Assembly: GCF_032854445.1 (NCBI RefSeq)
Contig: NW_027017961.1
Coordinates: forward strand, 1 to 64,000
Length of the DNA stretch: 64,000 bases
Direction: 5' to 3'
Origin: Liolophura sinensis
Taxonomy: Eukaryota; Mollusca; Polyplacophora; Chitonida; Chitonidae
In this document: in pieces, positions 37,446-51,042 of the stretch
Numbering within the stretch: the first letter of the stretch is position 1
Layout: every line of letters starts with the position of its first letter
The notes under the pieces: generated by a model
The model's database searches: none
What the model was told of the DNA's origin: nothing
Seen by the model: only the letters and a program-made list of their open reading frames with translations
Translations under genes and position numbers: made by a program

Positions 37446-38339
37446 GAATTATTTTTAGAATAAATCGCTTCCAAACTCTGGTATATTCACCTTAGTTTAA
37501 CTAAACGCCATCATATCGTATTTATGTTAATTACATGTAATATTGTAATAGGCATGTTCTTAAGTCAAGTGGCCCTTTGTTAGACTGTTTAGCCTTTCAA
37601 AACGGAAACTACAGGTATGCATATTTAAGAGAACTTAAGTTTGTCCTTTTTTAAAACCATTTTCTTCATTCCTCAATGAAAAATACATGCATTGTTTCGC
37701 ACCCCTATTTGCAGCGTACTGGCAATGGGCCAAATGTGTAGAATACGATATCTGTGAAATTAATCTGACTGCAATAAGATCAGAAAATTCGACCCCAATT
37801 CTTTGATGGTTTTCTCTACGGTTCTTCTATATCGGGAAGAGTCTTGCTGACAATGGTAACTGATGCTCGTCGGCAGGTACACGTACGTTAATGAGATCAA
37901 TAACTTTGTCTCTTCTTTCAGGACAAATATGTAACTTATTAAACTAACGGTTTTGACAGATAAATGTAACAGCTCTGTGATCTCATCATGTTAGAAATGA
38001 AATAACAAATGCGATATAGACGTACTTGAGCTCCTAATATGTTTTTTCCCAGAGTGCTTACGGTGACTTCGTTTGGATTCTGTGAGGGTTTTGATAGGTC
38101 CTGTTATATGTTAATTGTGGATTACTGAAAACTCGCTCCACTAATATTATATGTACAAACATGTTTGCTTAAAGCCTTCCTTTCACTAGGAAATAAAATA
38201 GCCTGAGTAGGAGCCTTGTCAGGTGGGGTTATGTATGGGAGGACTAAGGTTTGCCTGAAGTGAAAGACATAGTACAGTAAATGGCGCAGAGACATACATG
38301 TCTTTACAAATAAATGTTATCTGATCGTCAGTTGCACAG

Positions 38340-38707
38340 ACCGGCCCGGATAGCACAGTTGGTAGAGCGTCCGCTTCGGGACCGGTAGATCCAGGATCAA
38401 TCCTTGGTCGAGTCACACCTAAGACTTTAAAAGAGGAAGTTGTAACTTTCTCGTTTGGCGTTCAGCATGAAGGGGATAGTGCAACGACTGGTTGACCCGT
38501 TTGAGCATAATGGCTCGGGCGGGGCGGCTTACTTGCCTTCGGTAAGTCGTCTCAGTGATGCAGCACTAAATAAAAGAGCGGTGAAAATCCGTCCTGCAAC
38601 AAGGAGGCACATTACACGTGCATGCACCCTAATGATTCCTTCCGTCGTCATATGACTGAAAAATTGTTGAGTACGACGTTAAACCCCAAGCACTCACTCA
38701 CTCACTC
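38340..38707 (+). mobile_element. tRNA-derived SINE, full length
   Basis: 368 bp because of one extra C in CCTTCCGTCG. Box A is intact. The hairpin stem is weakened (AACTTTCTC in place of AACTTCCTC). AGTTGCACAG flanks both ends. Confidence 0.9.
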
Positions 38708-38768
38708 AGTTGCACAGCGACATACATGTCTATACAGAAAAATGCTATCTGATCGCAGTCAGTGTAAA

Positions 38769-38906
38769 ATTCCTGACGGTGTTTACTGTGCAGCAGAGAT
38801 TCAGGATGTGCTTACTGTGTAGCAGAGTTTCAGGATGGTATTTACTGTGCAGCAGAGATTCAGGATGGTGTTTACGGTGCAACAGAGATTCAGTATGGTG
38901 TTAATT
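38769..38906 (+). repeat. 30-bp tandem repeat, frameshifted copy
   Basis: One G is missing in the second unit (CAGGATGTGC for CAGGATGGTGC), which breaks the decapeptide frame. The remaining units match the other copies. Confidence 0.82.
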
Positions 38907-39157
38907 GATTTAATCAACGATTCAGGAAAACACAGTGATCCAGGTTTAGAAGCTGCCTGACTTCAGGTTATATTAATATCTTGAAGTAATGATACTTCGT
39001 TGCTTGAAACCATTTAAACATCCGAATTCCACTGACTCTGTCAACACGCTGGATGAAAGAATATATTGGAGTGAAATCAGTTAGAGAAACACATGATTTT
39101 CTATCGGCCTCACAACGTTTTTACATTTTACTTACTTATTTAATTTTGTTTGAGGAG

Positions 39158-39196
39158 GGGCCTCAGTTACCGAGGGGGTCAGCACGCCATCGCCCT
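39158..39196 (+). mobile_element. second SINE-like element, 5' remnant
   Basis: Same remnant and junction as in L copy 4, ending at CATCGCCCT. Confidence 0.55.
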
Positions 39197-39433
39197 CTGT
39201 TAATCCACATGGAACACTGGGGTTAGAGCTGATTTCCTAGCTGGCACATCTTTTAAGTGCCAATATTGAGAAATGCCTTCTATTTCTTCTCACGATCAAC
39301 GGTACAAAGATGCAGTTTGGACCAAATACACGCTAAAAGCTCATCTTATCCCCACACATTATCCAGACTAAATCTTTCATTTTTTGCCCTCAGCTGAAAT
39401 AGACTAAATCCAGTTAAAGAGACTCGTGTTTTT

Positions 39434-42400
39434 ATATAGCATGCTCAGTTACAAGATAAACATTGTAATCATTATATTAGCACGCTCACTTACAAGGTAA
39501 ACATTGTAATCATTATAATAGAAAGCTCAGTTACAAGATGAAAATTGTAATCATAATAGCATGTTCAGTTACAAGATGAATACTATAATCATTATAATAA
39601 CATCATCAGTTACAAATGAACATTGTATTCATTATATTAGCACGTTCCAATTACAAGATGAACATTGTAATTATTATAATAGCATGTTCAGTTACAAGGT
39701 GAACATTGTAATCATTATAAAAACATGCCCAGTTACAAGATGAACATTGTAATACTTATAATAGCATGCTCAGTTGCAAGATAAACATTGTAATCATTAT
39801 AATATCATTTTCAGTTACAAGATGAAGATTGTTATCGACATAATAGCATGTTCAGTTACAAGACGAACATTGTAATCATTGTAATAGCATGTTCAGTTAC
39901 AAAGTGAACATTGTAATCATTATCATAGCGTCAACGGTTACAAGATGAACCATTGTAATCATTATAAAAGCATGCTCAGTTACAAGATGAACATTGTAAA
40001 CAGTATAATAGCGTGCTCATTTACAAAATGAACATTGTCATCATTATAATAGCATGCTAAGTTACAAGATGAACATTGTAATCATTATAAAAACATCATC
40101 AGTTACAAGGGTGAACATTATAATCAGTATAAAAGCATGCTCAGTTGCAAAATGGACATTGTAATCATTACACTAGCATATTCACTTACAAGATGAACAA
40201 TGTAATCATTGTAATAGCATGTTCAGTTACAAAGTGAACATTGTAATCATTATAAAAACATGATCAGTTGCAAGGTGAACATTGTAATAGTATACAAGCA
40301 TGCTCGGTTGCAAAATGGACATTGTAATCATAACAATAGCATATTCAGTTACAAGATGATCATTGTAATTATTATAATAATGTGCTCAGTTACAAGGTGA
40401 ACAATGTAATCATTGTAATAGCATGTTCAGTTACAAAGTGAAACATTGTAATCCTTATAATTGCATGTTCAGTTACAAGATGAACATTGTAATCATTATA
40501 AAAACATCATCAGTTTCAAGGTGAACATTGTAATCAGTATACAAGCATGCTCAGTTGCAAAATGGACATTGTAATCATTACATTAGCATATTCACTTACA
40601 AGATGAATATTGTAATCATTATAATAACATCATCAGTTACAAAATAAACATTGTATTCATTATATTAGCTCGTTCACTTACAAGATAAACAATGTAATCA
40701 TTACAAAAGCATGTTCAGTTACAAGGTGAACATAGTAATCATTATAAAATCATGCTCAGTTACAAGGTGAAACATTGTAATTATTATAATAGCATGTTCA
40801 GTTACAAGGTGGACATTGTAATCAGTATAAAATCATGCTCAGTTGCAAAATGGACATTGTAATCATTACATTAGCATATTCAGTTACAAGGTGAATATTG
40901 TAATCATTATAATAACATCATCAGTTACAAAATGTACATTGTATTCATTATATTAGCACGTTCAATTACAAGATGAACATTGTAATCATTATAATATCAT
41001 GCTCAGTTGCAAGATGAAGATTGTAATCGACATAATAGCATGTTCAGTTACAAGATGAACATTGTAATCCTTATAATTGCATGTTCAGTTACAAGATGAA
41101 CATTGTAATCATTATAAAAACATCATCAGTTGCAAGGTGAACATTGTAATCAGTATACAAGAATGCTCAGTTGCAAAATGGACATTTGTAATCATTGCAA
41201 TAGCATATTCAGTTACAAGATGAACATTGCCAATCATTATAATAATGTGCTCAGTTACAAGGTGAACATTGTAATCATTACAATAGCGTGCTCAGTTACA
41301 AGATGAACATTGTATCATTATTAAAAAACATGCCCAGTTACCAAGATGAACATTGTAATAGTTAAAATAGCATGTTCAGTTACGAAGGTGAACATTGTAA
41401 TCATTATAATAGCATGCTCAGTTGCAAGATAAACCTTGTAATCATTATAATATCATTTTCAGTTACAAGATAAAGATTGTAATCGACATAACAGCATGTT
41501 CAGTTACAAGATGAACATTGTAATCATTATATTAGCACGTTCAGTTAAAAGGTGAGGATTGTAATCGATATAAAAGCATGTTCAGTTACAATATAAATAT
41601 TGTAATTATTGTAATGACATGTTCATTTACAAGGTGAAAATTGTAATCATTTTAATAACATGTTCACTTACAAGATGAACATTGTAATCATTATATTAGG
41701 ATGTTCAGTTACAAGATGAACATTGTAATCAGTATAATAGCATGCTCAATTACAAGATGAACATTGTAATTATTATAATATTATGCTTAGTTACAAGATG
41801 AACATTGTAATCATTATACTAGTATGCTCAGTTACAAGATGGACATTGTAATCATTACATTAGCATATTCACTTACAAGATGAACATTGTAATCATTGTA
41901 ATAGCATGTTCAGTTACAAAGTGAACATTGTAATCATTTTAAAAACATCATCAGTTGCAAGGTGAACATTGTAATCAGTATACAAGCATGCTCAGTTGCA
42001 AAATGGACATTGTAATCATTACAATAGCATATTCAGTTACAAGATGAACATTGTAATCATTATAATAATGTGCTCAGTTACAAGGTGAACAATGTAATCA
42101 TTGTAATGGCATGCTCAGTTACAAAGTGAACATTGGAATCCTAATAATTGCATGTTCAGTTACAAAGTGAACATTGTAATCATTATAAAACATCATCAGT
42201 TGCAAGTTGAACATTGTAATCAGTATACAAGCATGCTCAGTTGCAAAATGGACATTGTAATCATTACAATAGCATATTCAGTTACAAGATGAACTTCGTA
42301 ATCATTATAATAATGTGCTCAGTTACAAGGTGAACAATGTAATCATTGTAATAGCATGTTTAGTTACAAAGTGAACATTGTAATCCTTATAATTGCATGT

Positions 42401-45400
42401 TCAGTTACAAGATGAACATTGTAATCATTACAAAAACATCATTAGTTTCAAGGTGAACATTGTAATCAGTATACAAGCATGCTCAGTTGCAAATTGGACA
42501 TTGTAATCATTACATTAGCATATTCACTTACAAATGAATATTGTAATCATTATAATAACATCATCAGTTACAAAATAAACATTGTATTCATTATATTAGC
42601 TCGTTCACTTACAAGATAAACATTGTTTTCATTATAAAAGCATGTTCAGTTACAAGGTGAACATTGTAATCATTTTAAAAACATGCTCAGTTACAAGATG
42701 AACATTGTAAGTATTATAATAGCATGTTCAGTTACAAGGTGGACATTGTAATTAGTATAAAAGCATGCTGAGTTGCAAAATGGACATTGTAATCATTACA
42801 TTAGCATATTCAGTTACAAGATGAATATTGTAATCATTATAAAAACATCATCAGTTACAAAATGAACATTGTATTTATTATATTAGCACGTTCAATACAA
42901 GATGAACATTGTAATCATTATAATATCATGCTCAGTTGCAAGATGAAGATTGTAATCGACATAATAGCATGTTGAGTTACAAGATGAATACTGTAATCAT
43001 TGTAATAGCATGTTCAGTTACAAGATGAACATTTGTAATCATTATAAAAACATCATCAGTTGCAAGATGAACATTGTAATCAGTATACAAGCCATGCTCA
43101 GTTGCAAGATAAAAATTGTAATGATTACATTAGCATATTCACTTACAAGATGAATATTGTAATCATTATAATAACATCCATCAGTTACAAAGTAAACATT
43201 GTATTCATTATATTAGCACGTTCAATTACAAGATGAACATTGTAATCATTATAAAAGCATGTTCAGTTACAAGGTGAACATTGTAATCATTATAAAAACA
43301 TGCTCAGTTACAAGATGAACATTCTAATCAATATAATAGCATGTTCAGTTACAAGGTGGACATTGTTATCAGTATAAAAGCATGCTCAGTTGCAAAATGG
43401 ACATTGTAATCATTACATTAGCATATTCAGTTACAAGATTAATATTGTAATCAATATAATAACATCATCAGTTACAAAATGTACATTGTATTCATTAAAT
43501 TAGCACGTTCAATTACAAGATGAACATTGTAATCATTATAATATCAGGCTCAGTTGCAAGATGAAGATTGTAATCGACATAATAGCATGTTCAGTTACAA
43601 GATGAACATTGTAATCATTGTAATAGCATGTTCAGTTACAAAGTGAACATTGTAATCCTTATAATTGCATGTTCAGTTACAAGATGAACATTGTAATCAT
43701 TATAAAAACATCATCAGTTCCAAGGTGAACATTGTAATCAGTATACAAGCATGCTCAGTTGCAAAATGGACATTGTAATCATTGCAATAGCATATTCAGT
43801 TACAAGATGAACACTGCAATCATTATAATAATGTGCTCAGTTACAAGGTGAACATTGTAATCATTACAATAGCGTGCTCAGTTACAAGATGAACATTGTA
43901 ATCATTATAAAAACATGCCCAGTTACAAGATGAACATTGTAATAGTTAAAATAGCATGTTCAGTGACGAAGTGAACCTTGTAATCATTATAATAGCATGC
44001 TCAGTTGCAAGATAAACCTTGTAGTCATTATAATATCATTTTCAGTTACAAGATGAACATTGTAATCGACAAAATAGCATGTTCATTTACAAAATGACCA
44101 TTGTAATCATTATATTAGCACGTTCAGTTAAAACGTGAGGATTGTAATCGATATAATAGCATATTCAGTTACAAGATAAATATTGTAATTATTGTAATGG
44201 CATGTTCATTTACAAGGTGAACATTGTAATCATTATATTAGGATGTGCAGTTACAAGATGAACATTGTAATCAGTATAATAGCATGCTCAATTACAAAAT
44301 GAACATTATAATTATTATAATATTATGCTTAGTTACAAGATGAACATTGTAATCATTATACTAGTATGCTCAATTACAAGATTAAGATTGTAATTTGTAT
44401 AATAGTATGCTCAGTTACAACATGAACATTGTAATCATTATAAAAGCATGTTGTTACAAGATGAACATTGTAATCAGTATAATAGCATGCTCAGTTACAA
44501 AATAAATATTTTAATTATTATACTAGTATGCCCAGTTACAAGATGAACATTGTAATCATAATAGCATGTTCAGTTACAAGATGAATATTGTAATCATTAT
44601 AATAACATCATCAGTTACAAAATGAACATTGTATTCATTATATTAGCACGTTCAATTACAAGATGAACATTGTAATCATTATAATAGCATGTTCAGTTAC
44701 AAGGTGAACATTGTAATCATTTGAAAAACATGCCCAGTTACAAGATGAACATTGTAATACTTCTAACAGCATGTTCAGTTACAAAGTGAACATTGTAATT
44801 ATTATAATAGCATGCTCAGTTTCAAGATAAACATTGTAATCATTAGAATATCATTTTCAGTTACAAGATGAAGATTGTAATCGACATAATAGCATGTTCA
44901 GTTACAAAGTGAACATTGTAATCATTATAATAGCGTCAACGGTTACAAGATGAACATTGTAATCGATATAATAGCATGCTCAGTTACAAGATGAACATTG
45001 TAAACAGTATAATAGCGTGCTCATTTACAAAATGAACATTGTCATCATTAGAATAGCATGCTAAGTTACAAGATGAACATTGTAATCATTATAAAAATAT
45101 CATCAGTTACAAGGTGAACATTGTAATCAGTATAAAAGCATGCTCAGTTGCAAAATGGACATTGTAATCATTACATTAGCATATTCACTTACAAGATGAA
45201 TATTGTAATCATTATAATAAGATCATCAGTTACAAAATAAACAATGTATTCATTAAATTAGCACGTTCAATTACAAGATGAACATTGTAATCATTTTAAA
45301 AGCATGTTCAGTTACAAGGTGAACATTGTAATCATTATAAAAACATGCTCAGTAACAAGATGAACATTGTAATCATTATAATAGCATGTTCAGTTACAAG

Positions 45401-48400
45401 ATGGACATTGTAATCAGTATAAAAGAATGTTCAGTTGCAAAATGGATATTGTAATCATTACATTAGCATATTCAGTTACAAGATGAACATTGTATTCATT
45501 ATAATAACATCATCAGTTACAAAATGAACATTGTTTTCATTATATTAGCACGTTCAATTACAAGATGAACATTGTAATCATTAAAATATCATGCTAAGTT
45601 GCAAGATGAAGATTATAATCGACATAATAGCATGTTCAGTTGCAAGATGAAGATTATAATCGACATAATAGCATGTTCAGTTACAAGATGAACATTATAA
45701 TCATTGTAATAGCATGTTCAGTTACAAAGTGAACATTGTAATCCTTATAATTGCATGTTCAGTTACAAGATGAACATTGTAATCATTATAAAAACATCAT
45801 TAGTTGCAAGGTGAACATTGTAATCAGTATACAAGCATATTCAATTACAAGATGAACATTGTAATCATTATAATCATGTGCTCAGTTACAAGGTGAACAT
45901 TGTATTCATTACAATAGCGTTCTCAGTTACAAGATGAACATTGTAATTATTATAAAAACATGCCCAGTTACGAGATGAACATTGTAATAGTTAAAATAGC
46001 ATGTTCAGTTACGAAGTGAACATTGTAATCATTATAATAGCATGCTCAGTTGCAAGATAAACATTGTAATCATTATAATATCATATTTAGTTACAAGATG
46101 AAGATTGTAATCGACATAATAGCATGTTCAGTTACAAGATGAACATTGTAATCATTGTAATAGCATGTTCAGTTACAAAGTAAACATTGTAATCATTATA
46201 ATAGCGTCAACGGTTACAAAATCACCATTGTAATCAATATAATAGCAGGCTCAGTTACAAAATGAATATTGCAATTATTATGTTAGCATATGTAGTTACA
46301 AGATGAACATTGTAATCATTATTATAGCATATGTAGTTACAAGATGAACATTGTAATCATTATTATAGCATATGTAGTTACAAGATGAACATTGTAATCA
46401 TTATAAAAACATCATCAGTTACAAGGTGAACATTGTAATCAGTATAAAAGCATGCTTAGTTGCAAAATGGACATTGTAATCATTATAATAACATGTTCAG
46501 TTACCAGAGAGAACGACGTTAAAACCCAAGCACTCACTCAGTTACCAGATGAACATTGTAATCATTATATTAAGACGTTCAGTTACAAGATGAACATTGT
46601 AATCAATATAATAGCATATTCAGTTACAAAAAGAACATTGTAATTATTATAATGTTATGTTTAGTTACAAGATGGACATTCTTATTAGTATAATAGCATG
46701 CTCAATTACAAGATGAACATTGTAATCAGTATATTAGCATGCTCAGTTACAAACTTAACATTGTAATCAGTAAAATAGCATGCTCAGTTACAAAATTAAC
46801 ATTGTAATCATTATACTAGTATGCTCAGTTACAAGATGAACATTGTAATCATTATAAAAGCATGCTCAAATACAAGATGAGCAATGTAATCATTATAATA
46901 GCATGCTCAATTACAAGATGAAAATTGTAATCAGTATAATAGCATGCTCAGTTACAAAATGAACATTGTAATCATTATACTAGTATGCCCAGTTACAAGA
47001 TGAACATTGTTATCAGTATAATAGCATGTTCAGTTACAACATGAACATTGTAATCATTATAATAGCATGCTCAGTTACAAGATGAAGATTGTAATCAGTA
47101 TATTAGCATGCTCAGTTACAAAATTAATATTGTAATCATTATACTAGTATGCCCAGTTACAAGATGAACATTGTAATTATTATAAAAGCATGTTCAGTTA
47201 CAAGGTGAACATTGTAATCATTATAAAAACATGCTCAGTTACAAGATGAACATTGTAATCATTATAATAGCATGTTCAGTTACAAGGTGGACATTGTAAT
47301 CAGTATAAAAGCATGCTCAGTTGCAAAATGGACATTGTAATCATTACATTAGCATATTCAGTTACAAGATGAATATTGTAATCATTATAATAACATCATC
47401 AGTTACAAAATGAACATTGTATTCATTAAATTAGCACGTTCAATTACAAGATGAACATTGTAATCATTATAATATCATGCTCAGTTGCAAGATGAAGATT
47501 GTAATCGACATAATAGCATGTTTAGTTACAAGATGAACATTGTAATCATTGTAATAGCATGTTCAGTTACAAAGTGAACATTGTAATCCTTATAATTGCA
47601 TGTTCAGTTACAAGATAAACATTATAATCATTATAAAAACATCATCAGTTACAAAATGAACATTGTATTCATTATATAGCAGGTTCAATTACAAGATGAA
47701 CATTGTAATCATTATAATAGCATGTTCAGTTACAAGGTGAACATTGTAATCATTATAAAAACATGCCCAGTTACAAGATGAACATTGTAATACTTCTAAT
47801 AGCATGTTCAGTTACGAAGTGAACATTGTAATCATTATAATAGCATGCTCAGTTTCAAGATAAACATTGTAATCATTATAATATCATTTTCAGTTACAAG
47901 ATGAAGATTGTAATCGACATAATAGCATGTTCAGTTACAAGACGAAGAATGTAATCATTGTAATAGCATGTTCAGTTACAAGGTGAACATTGTAATCATT
48001 ATAAAAGCGTCAACGGTTACAAGATGAACATTGTAATCATTATAATAGCATGCTCAGTTACAAGATGAACATTGTAAACAGTATAATAGCGTGCTCATTT
48101 ACAAAATGAACATTGTCATCATTATAATAGCATGCTAAGTTACAAGATGAACATTATAATCATTATAAAAACATCATCAGTTACAAGGTGAACATTGTAA
48201 TCAGTATAAAAGCATGCTCAGTTGCAAAATGGACATTGTAATCATTACATTAGCATATTCACTTACAAGATGAATATTGTAATCATTATAATAACATCAT
48301 CAGTTACAAAATGAACATTGTATTCATTATATAGCAGGTTCAATTACAAGATGAACATTGTAATCATTAAAATACCATGCTAAGTTGCAAGATGAAGATT

Positions 48401-48650
48401 GTAATTGACATAATAGCATGTTCAGTTACAAGATGAACATTGTAATCATTGTGATAGCATGTTCAGATACAAAGTGAACATTGTAATCCTTATAATTGCA
48501 TGTTCAGTTACAAGATGAACATTGTAATCATTATAAAAACATCATCAGTTGCAAGGTGAACATTGTAATCAGTATACAAGCATGCTCAGTTGCAAAATTG
48601 ACATTGTAATCATTACAATAGCATATTCAGTTACAAGATGAACATTGTAA
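39434..48650. repeat. 41-bp minisatellite array, block 7 (about 225 units)
   Basis: Monomers between L copies 6 and 7. From about 40.07 kb to the end the block is repeated at 54.54-63.11 kb with a ~14.46-kb offset. It contains three consecutive ATTATTATAGCATATGTAG monomers near 46.32-46.40 kb and a SINE-tail scrap at 46509-46539. Short frames at 39561 and 46452 come from the monomer; 41 is not a multiple of three, so a reading frame repeats only every 123 bp. Confidence 0.95.
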
Positions 48651-49541
48651 GAAATATTTTTAGATTAAATCGCTTCCAAACTCTGGTATATTCACCTTAG
48701 TTTAACTAAACGCCATCATATCGTATTTATGTTAATTACATGTAATATTGTAATAGGCATGTTCTTAAGTCAAGTGGCCCTTTGTTAGACTGTTTAGCCT
48801 TTCAAAACGGAAACTACAGGTATGCATATTTAAGAGAACTTAAGTTTGTCCTTTTTTAAAACCATTTTCTTCATTCCTCAATGAAAAATACATGCATTGT
48901 TTCGCACCCCTATTTGCAGCGTACTGGCAATGGGCCAAATGTGTAGAATACGATATCTGTGAAATTAATCTGACTGCAATAAGATCAGAAAATTCGACCC
49001 CAATTCTTTGATGGTTTTCTCTACGGTTCTTCTATATCGGGACTAGTCTTGCTGACAATGGTAACTGATGCTCGTCGGCAGGTACACGTACGTTAATGAG
49101 ATCAATAACTTTGTCTCTTTCTTTCAGGACAAATATGTAACTTATTAAACTAACGGTTTTGACAGATAAATGTAACAGCTCTGTGATCTCATCATGTTAG
49201 AAATGAAATAAAAAATGCGATATAGACGTACTTGAGCTCCTAATATGTTTTTTCCAGAGTGCTTACGGTGGACTTCGTTTGGATTCTGTGAGGGTTTTGA
49301 TAGGTCTGTTATATGTTAATTGTGGATTACTGAAAACTCGCACCGCTAATATTATATGTACAAACATGTATACTTAAAGCCTTCCTTTCACTAGGAAATA
49401 AAATAGCCTGAGTAGGAGCCTTGTCAGGTGGGGTTATGTATGGGAGGACTAAGGTTTGCCTGAAGTGAAAGACATAGGTACAGTAAATGGCGCAGAGACA
49501 TACATGTCTTTACAGATAAATGTTATCTGATCGTCAGTTGC
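40070..49541. repeat. segmental duplication, left copy (offset ~14.46 kb)
   Basis: About 9.47 kb of array plus the 5' part of L copy 7 recurs at 54537-64000. Offset is 14,466 bp near the left edge and 14,459 bp at the L boundary (AGATTAAATCGC at 48662 and 63121), the difference being small indels. Rare variants (CATTACACTAGC, GAACTTCGTAATC, TCAGTAACAAG, GTTGTTACAAG) are shared. The differences I see are mostly single-base indels. Confidence 0.88.
46499..46549 (+). mobile_element. SINE 3'-tail scrap with its own target-site duplication (copy b)
   Basis: AGTTACCAGA (46499-46508), then a 31-bp body (46509-46539; differs from the SINE tail at two positions, GAGAACG for GAGTACG and AAAACCC for AAACCCC), then AGTTACCAGA (46540-46549). 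Unfilled monomers with AGTTACCAGATGAAC exist at the left edge of L copies 2, 4, 5 and 6, showing the target form. Confidence 0.85.
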
Positions 49542-49545
49542 ACAG

Positions 49546-49912
49546 ACCGGCCCGGATAGCACAGTTGGTAGAGCGTCCGCTTCGGGACCGGTAGATCCAG
49601 GATCAATCCTTGGTCGAGTCACACCTAAGACTTTAAAAGAGGAAGTTGTGACTTCCTCGTTTGGCGTTCAGCATGAAGGGGATAGTGCAACGACTGGTTG
49701 ACCCGTTTCAGTATAATGGCTCGGGCGGGGCGGCTTACTTGCCTTCGGTAAGTCGTCTCAGTGATGCAGCACTAAATAAAAGAGCGGTGAAAATCCGTCC
49801 TGCAACAAGGAGGCACATTACACGTGCATGCACCCTAATGATTCCTTCGTCGTCATATGACTGAAAAATTGTTGAGTACGACGTTAAACCCCAAGCACTC
49901 ACTCACTCACTC
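49546..49912 (+). mobile_element. tRNA-derived SINE, full length
   Basis: 367 bp with intact box A, GACTTCCTC hairpin form and ACTC tail. AGTTGCACAG flanks both ends. Confidence 0.92.
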
Positions 49913-49973
49913 AGTTGCACAGCGACATACATGTCTATACAGAAAAATGCTATCTGATCGCAGTCAGTGTAAA

Positions 49974-50112
49974 ATTCCTGACGGTGTTTACTGTGCAGCA
50001 GAGATTCAGGATGGTGCTTACTGTGTAGCAGAGTTTCAGGATGGTATTTACTGTGCAGCAGAGATTCAGGATGGTGTTTACGGTGCAACAGAGATTCAGT
50101 ATGGTGTTAATT
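49974..50112 (+). repeat. 30-bp tandem repeat, 4.6 copies (decapeptide frame)
   Basis: Identical in translation to copies 1, 3 and 4. The enclosing ATG frame is 49857-50114. Confidence 0.85.
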
Positions 50113-50362
50113 GATTTAATCAACGATTCAGGAAAACACAGTGATCCAGGTTTAGAAGCTGCCTGACTTCAGGTTATATTAATATCTTGAAGTAATGATA
50201 CTTCGTTGCTTGAAACCATTTAAACATCCGAATTCCACTGACTCTGTCAACACGCTGGATGAAAGAATAAATTGGAGTGAAATCAGTTAGAGAAACACAT
50301 GATTTTCTATCGGCCTCACAACGTTTTACATTTTACTTACTTATTTAATTTTTGTTTGAGAA

Positions 50363-50546
50363 GGGCCTCAGTTACCGAGGGGGTCAGCACGCCATCGCCC
50401 TGCAATGGGCTTCCAACCGATGCGGTCGCTGTGAGTTCAAGTCCAGCTCAGGCTGGCTTCCTCTTTTTGCCGTCCATGAGGAGGTCTTCTGGCAACCTGC
50501 GGGTAGTCGTGGATTTTCCCCAGTACACCAAATAAAAAAATAAATA
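50363..50546 (+). mobile_element. second SINE-like element with (AATA)n tail
   Basis: Complete relative to copies 1 and 3, with box B AGTTCAAGTCC and a TTTTCCCC block. One AATA unit has become AAAA. Confidence 0.6.
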
Positions 50547-50715
50547 ATGTTACGACCAAAACTGTCTGTATTATAAAGAGATGGCTTGTTCGAAATACAC
50601 GACAGTTTAGCCGCACAAAAAAGTAACCAAAACCAGCAGATTTTATTTTTCAACAATTTATTACATTTAACAGGAACAGATAACAAGACTTTTACAAGTG
50701 CTAAAATACTTAAGT

Positions 50716-51042
50716 TTAACAAGAAATGATAGCAATATCTATACAAATACTAAAGTACTTACACAATGCTGAAAAATGCACAGAGGCAATATTTACAAGA
50801 GCGAAAGTCCACAGTATAACTGAGTGTATGACGACATATACACAAAATTCCACAGACAGGGTCCGTGTACTAATAAGCACTGTGTACACAAGAGCACAAA
50901 TTAAGCCTTTGAAGCCTTTGTTGCTAACTAGATAGCGTTTTAGATCTCTTGAAATGACACCTGAAAGGTTTGATTCAATTGTTGTGTAACAGTAATCACC
51001 GAATGACTGGATGATTGGGTTTGACGTCACATTGTAATGCAA
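50716..51042 (-). other. minus-strand open frame with two AATAAA signals (unassigned)
   Basis: L copy 7 equivalent of the frames at 2314-2640 and 19774-20100; 108 codons with AATAAA signals at 50657-50662 and 50642-50647. Differs from copy 3 by one Leu to Ser change. No ATG start and no recognised family. Confidence 0.3.

Larger units (their letters stand above)
37446..39433 (+). repeat. L unit copy 6 (853-bp deletion, indel-rich)
   Basis: The 5' half has the diagnostic bases of copies 2 and 5, while the 3' half is not truncated and shares the CATCGCCCTCTG deletion junction with copy 4. At least twelve private single-base indels are present, for example TTTTTTCCCAGAG, ACGGTGACTTCG, CATAGTACAG, CCTTCCGTCG, GGATGTGC, CTGTTAATCCACATGG and TCTCACGATC. 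That density is not seen in other copies and suggests local consensus errors rather than drift. Confidence 0.88.
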
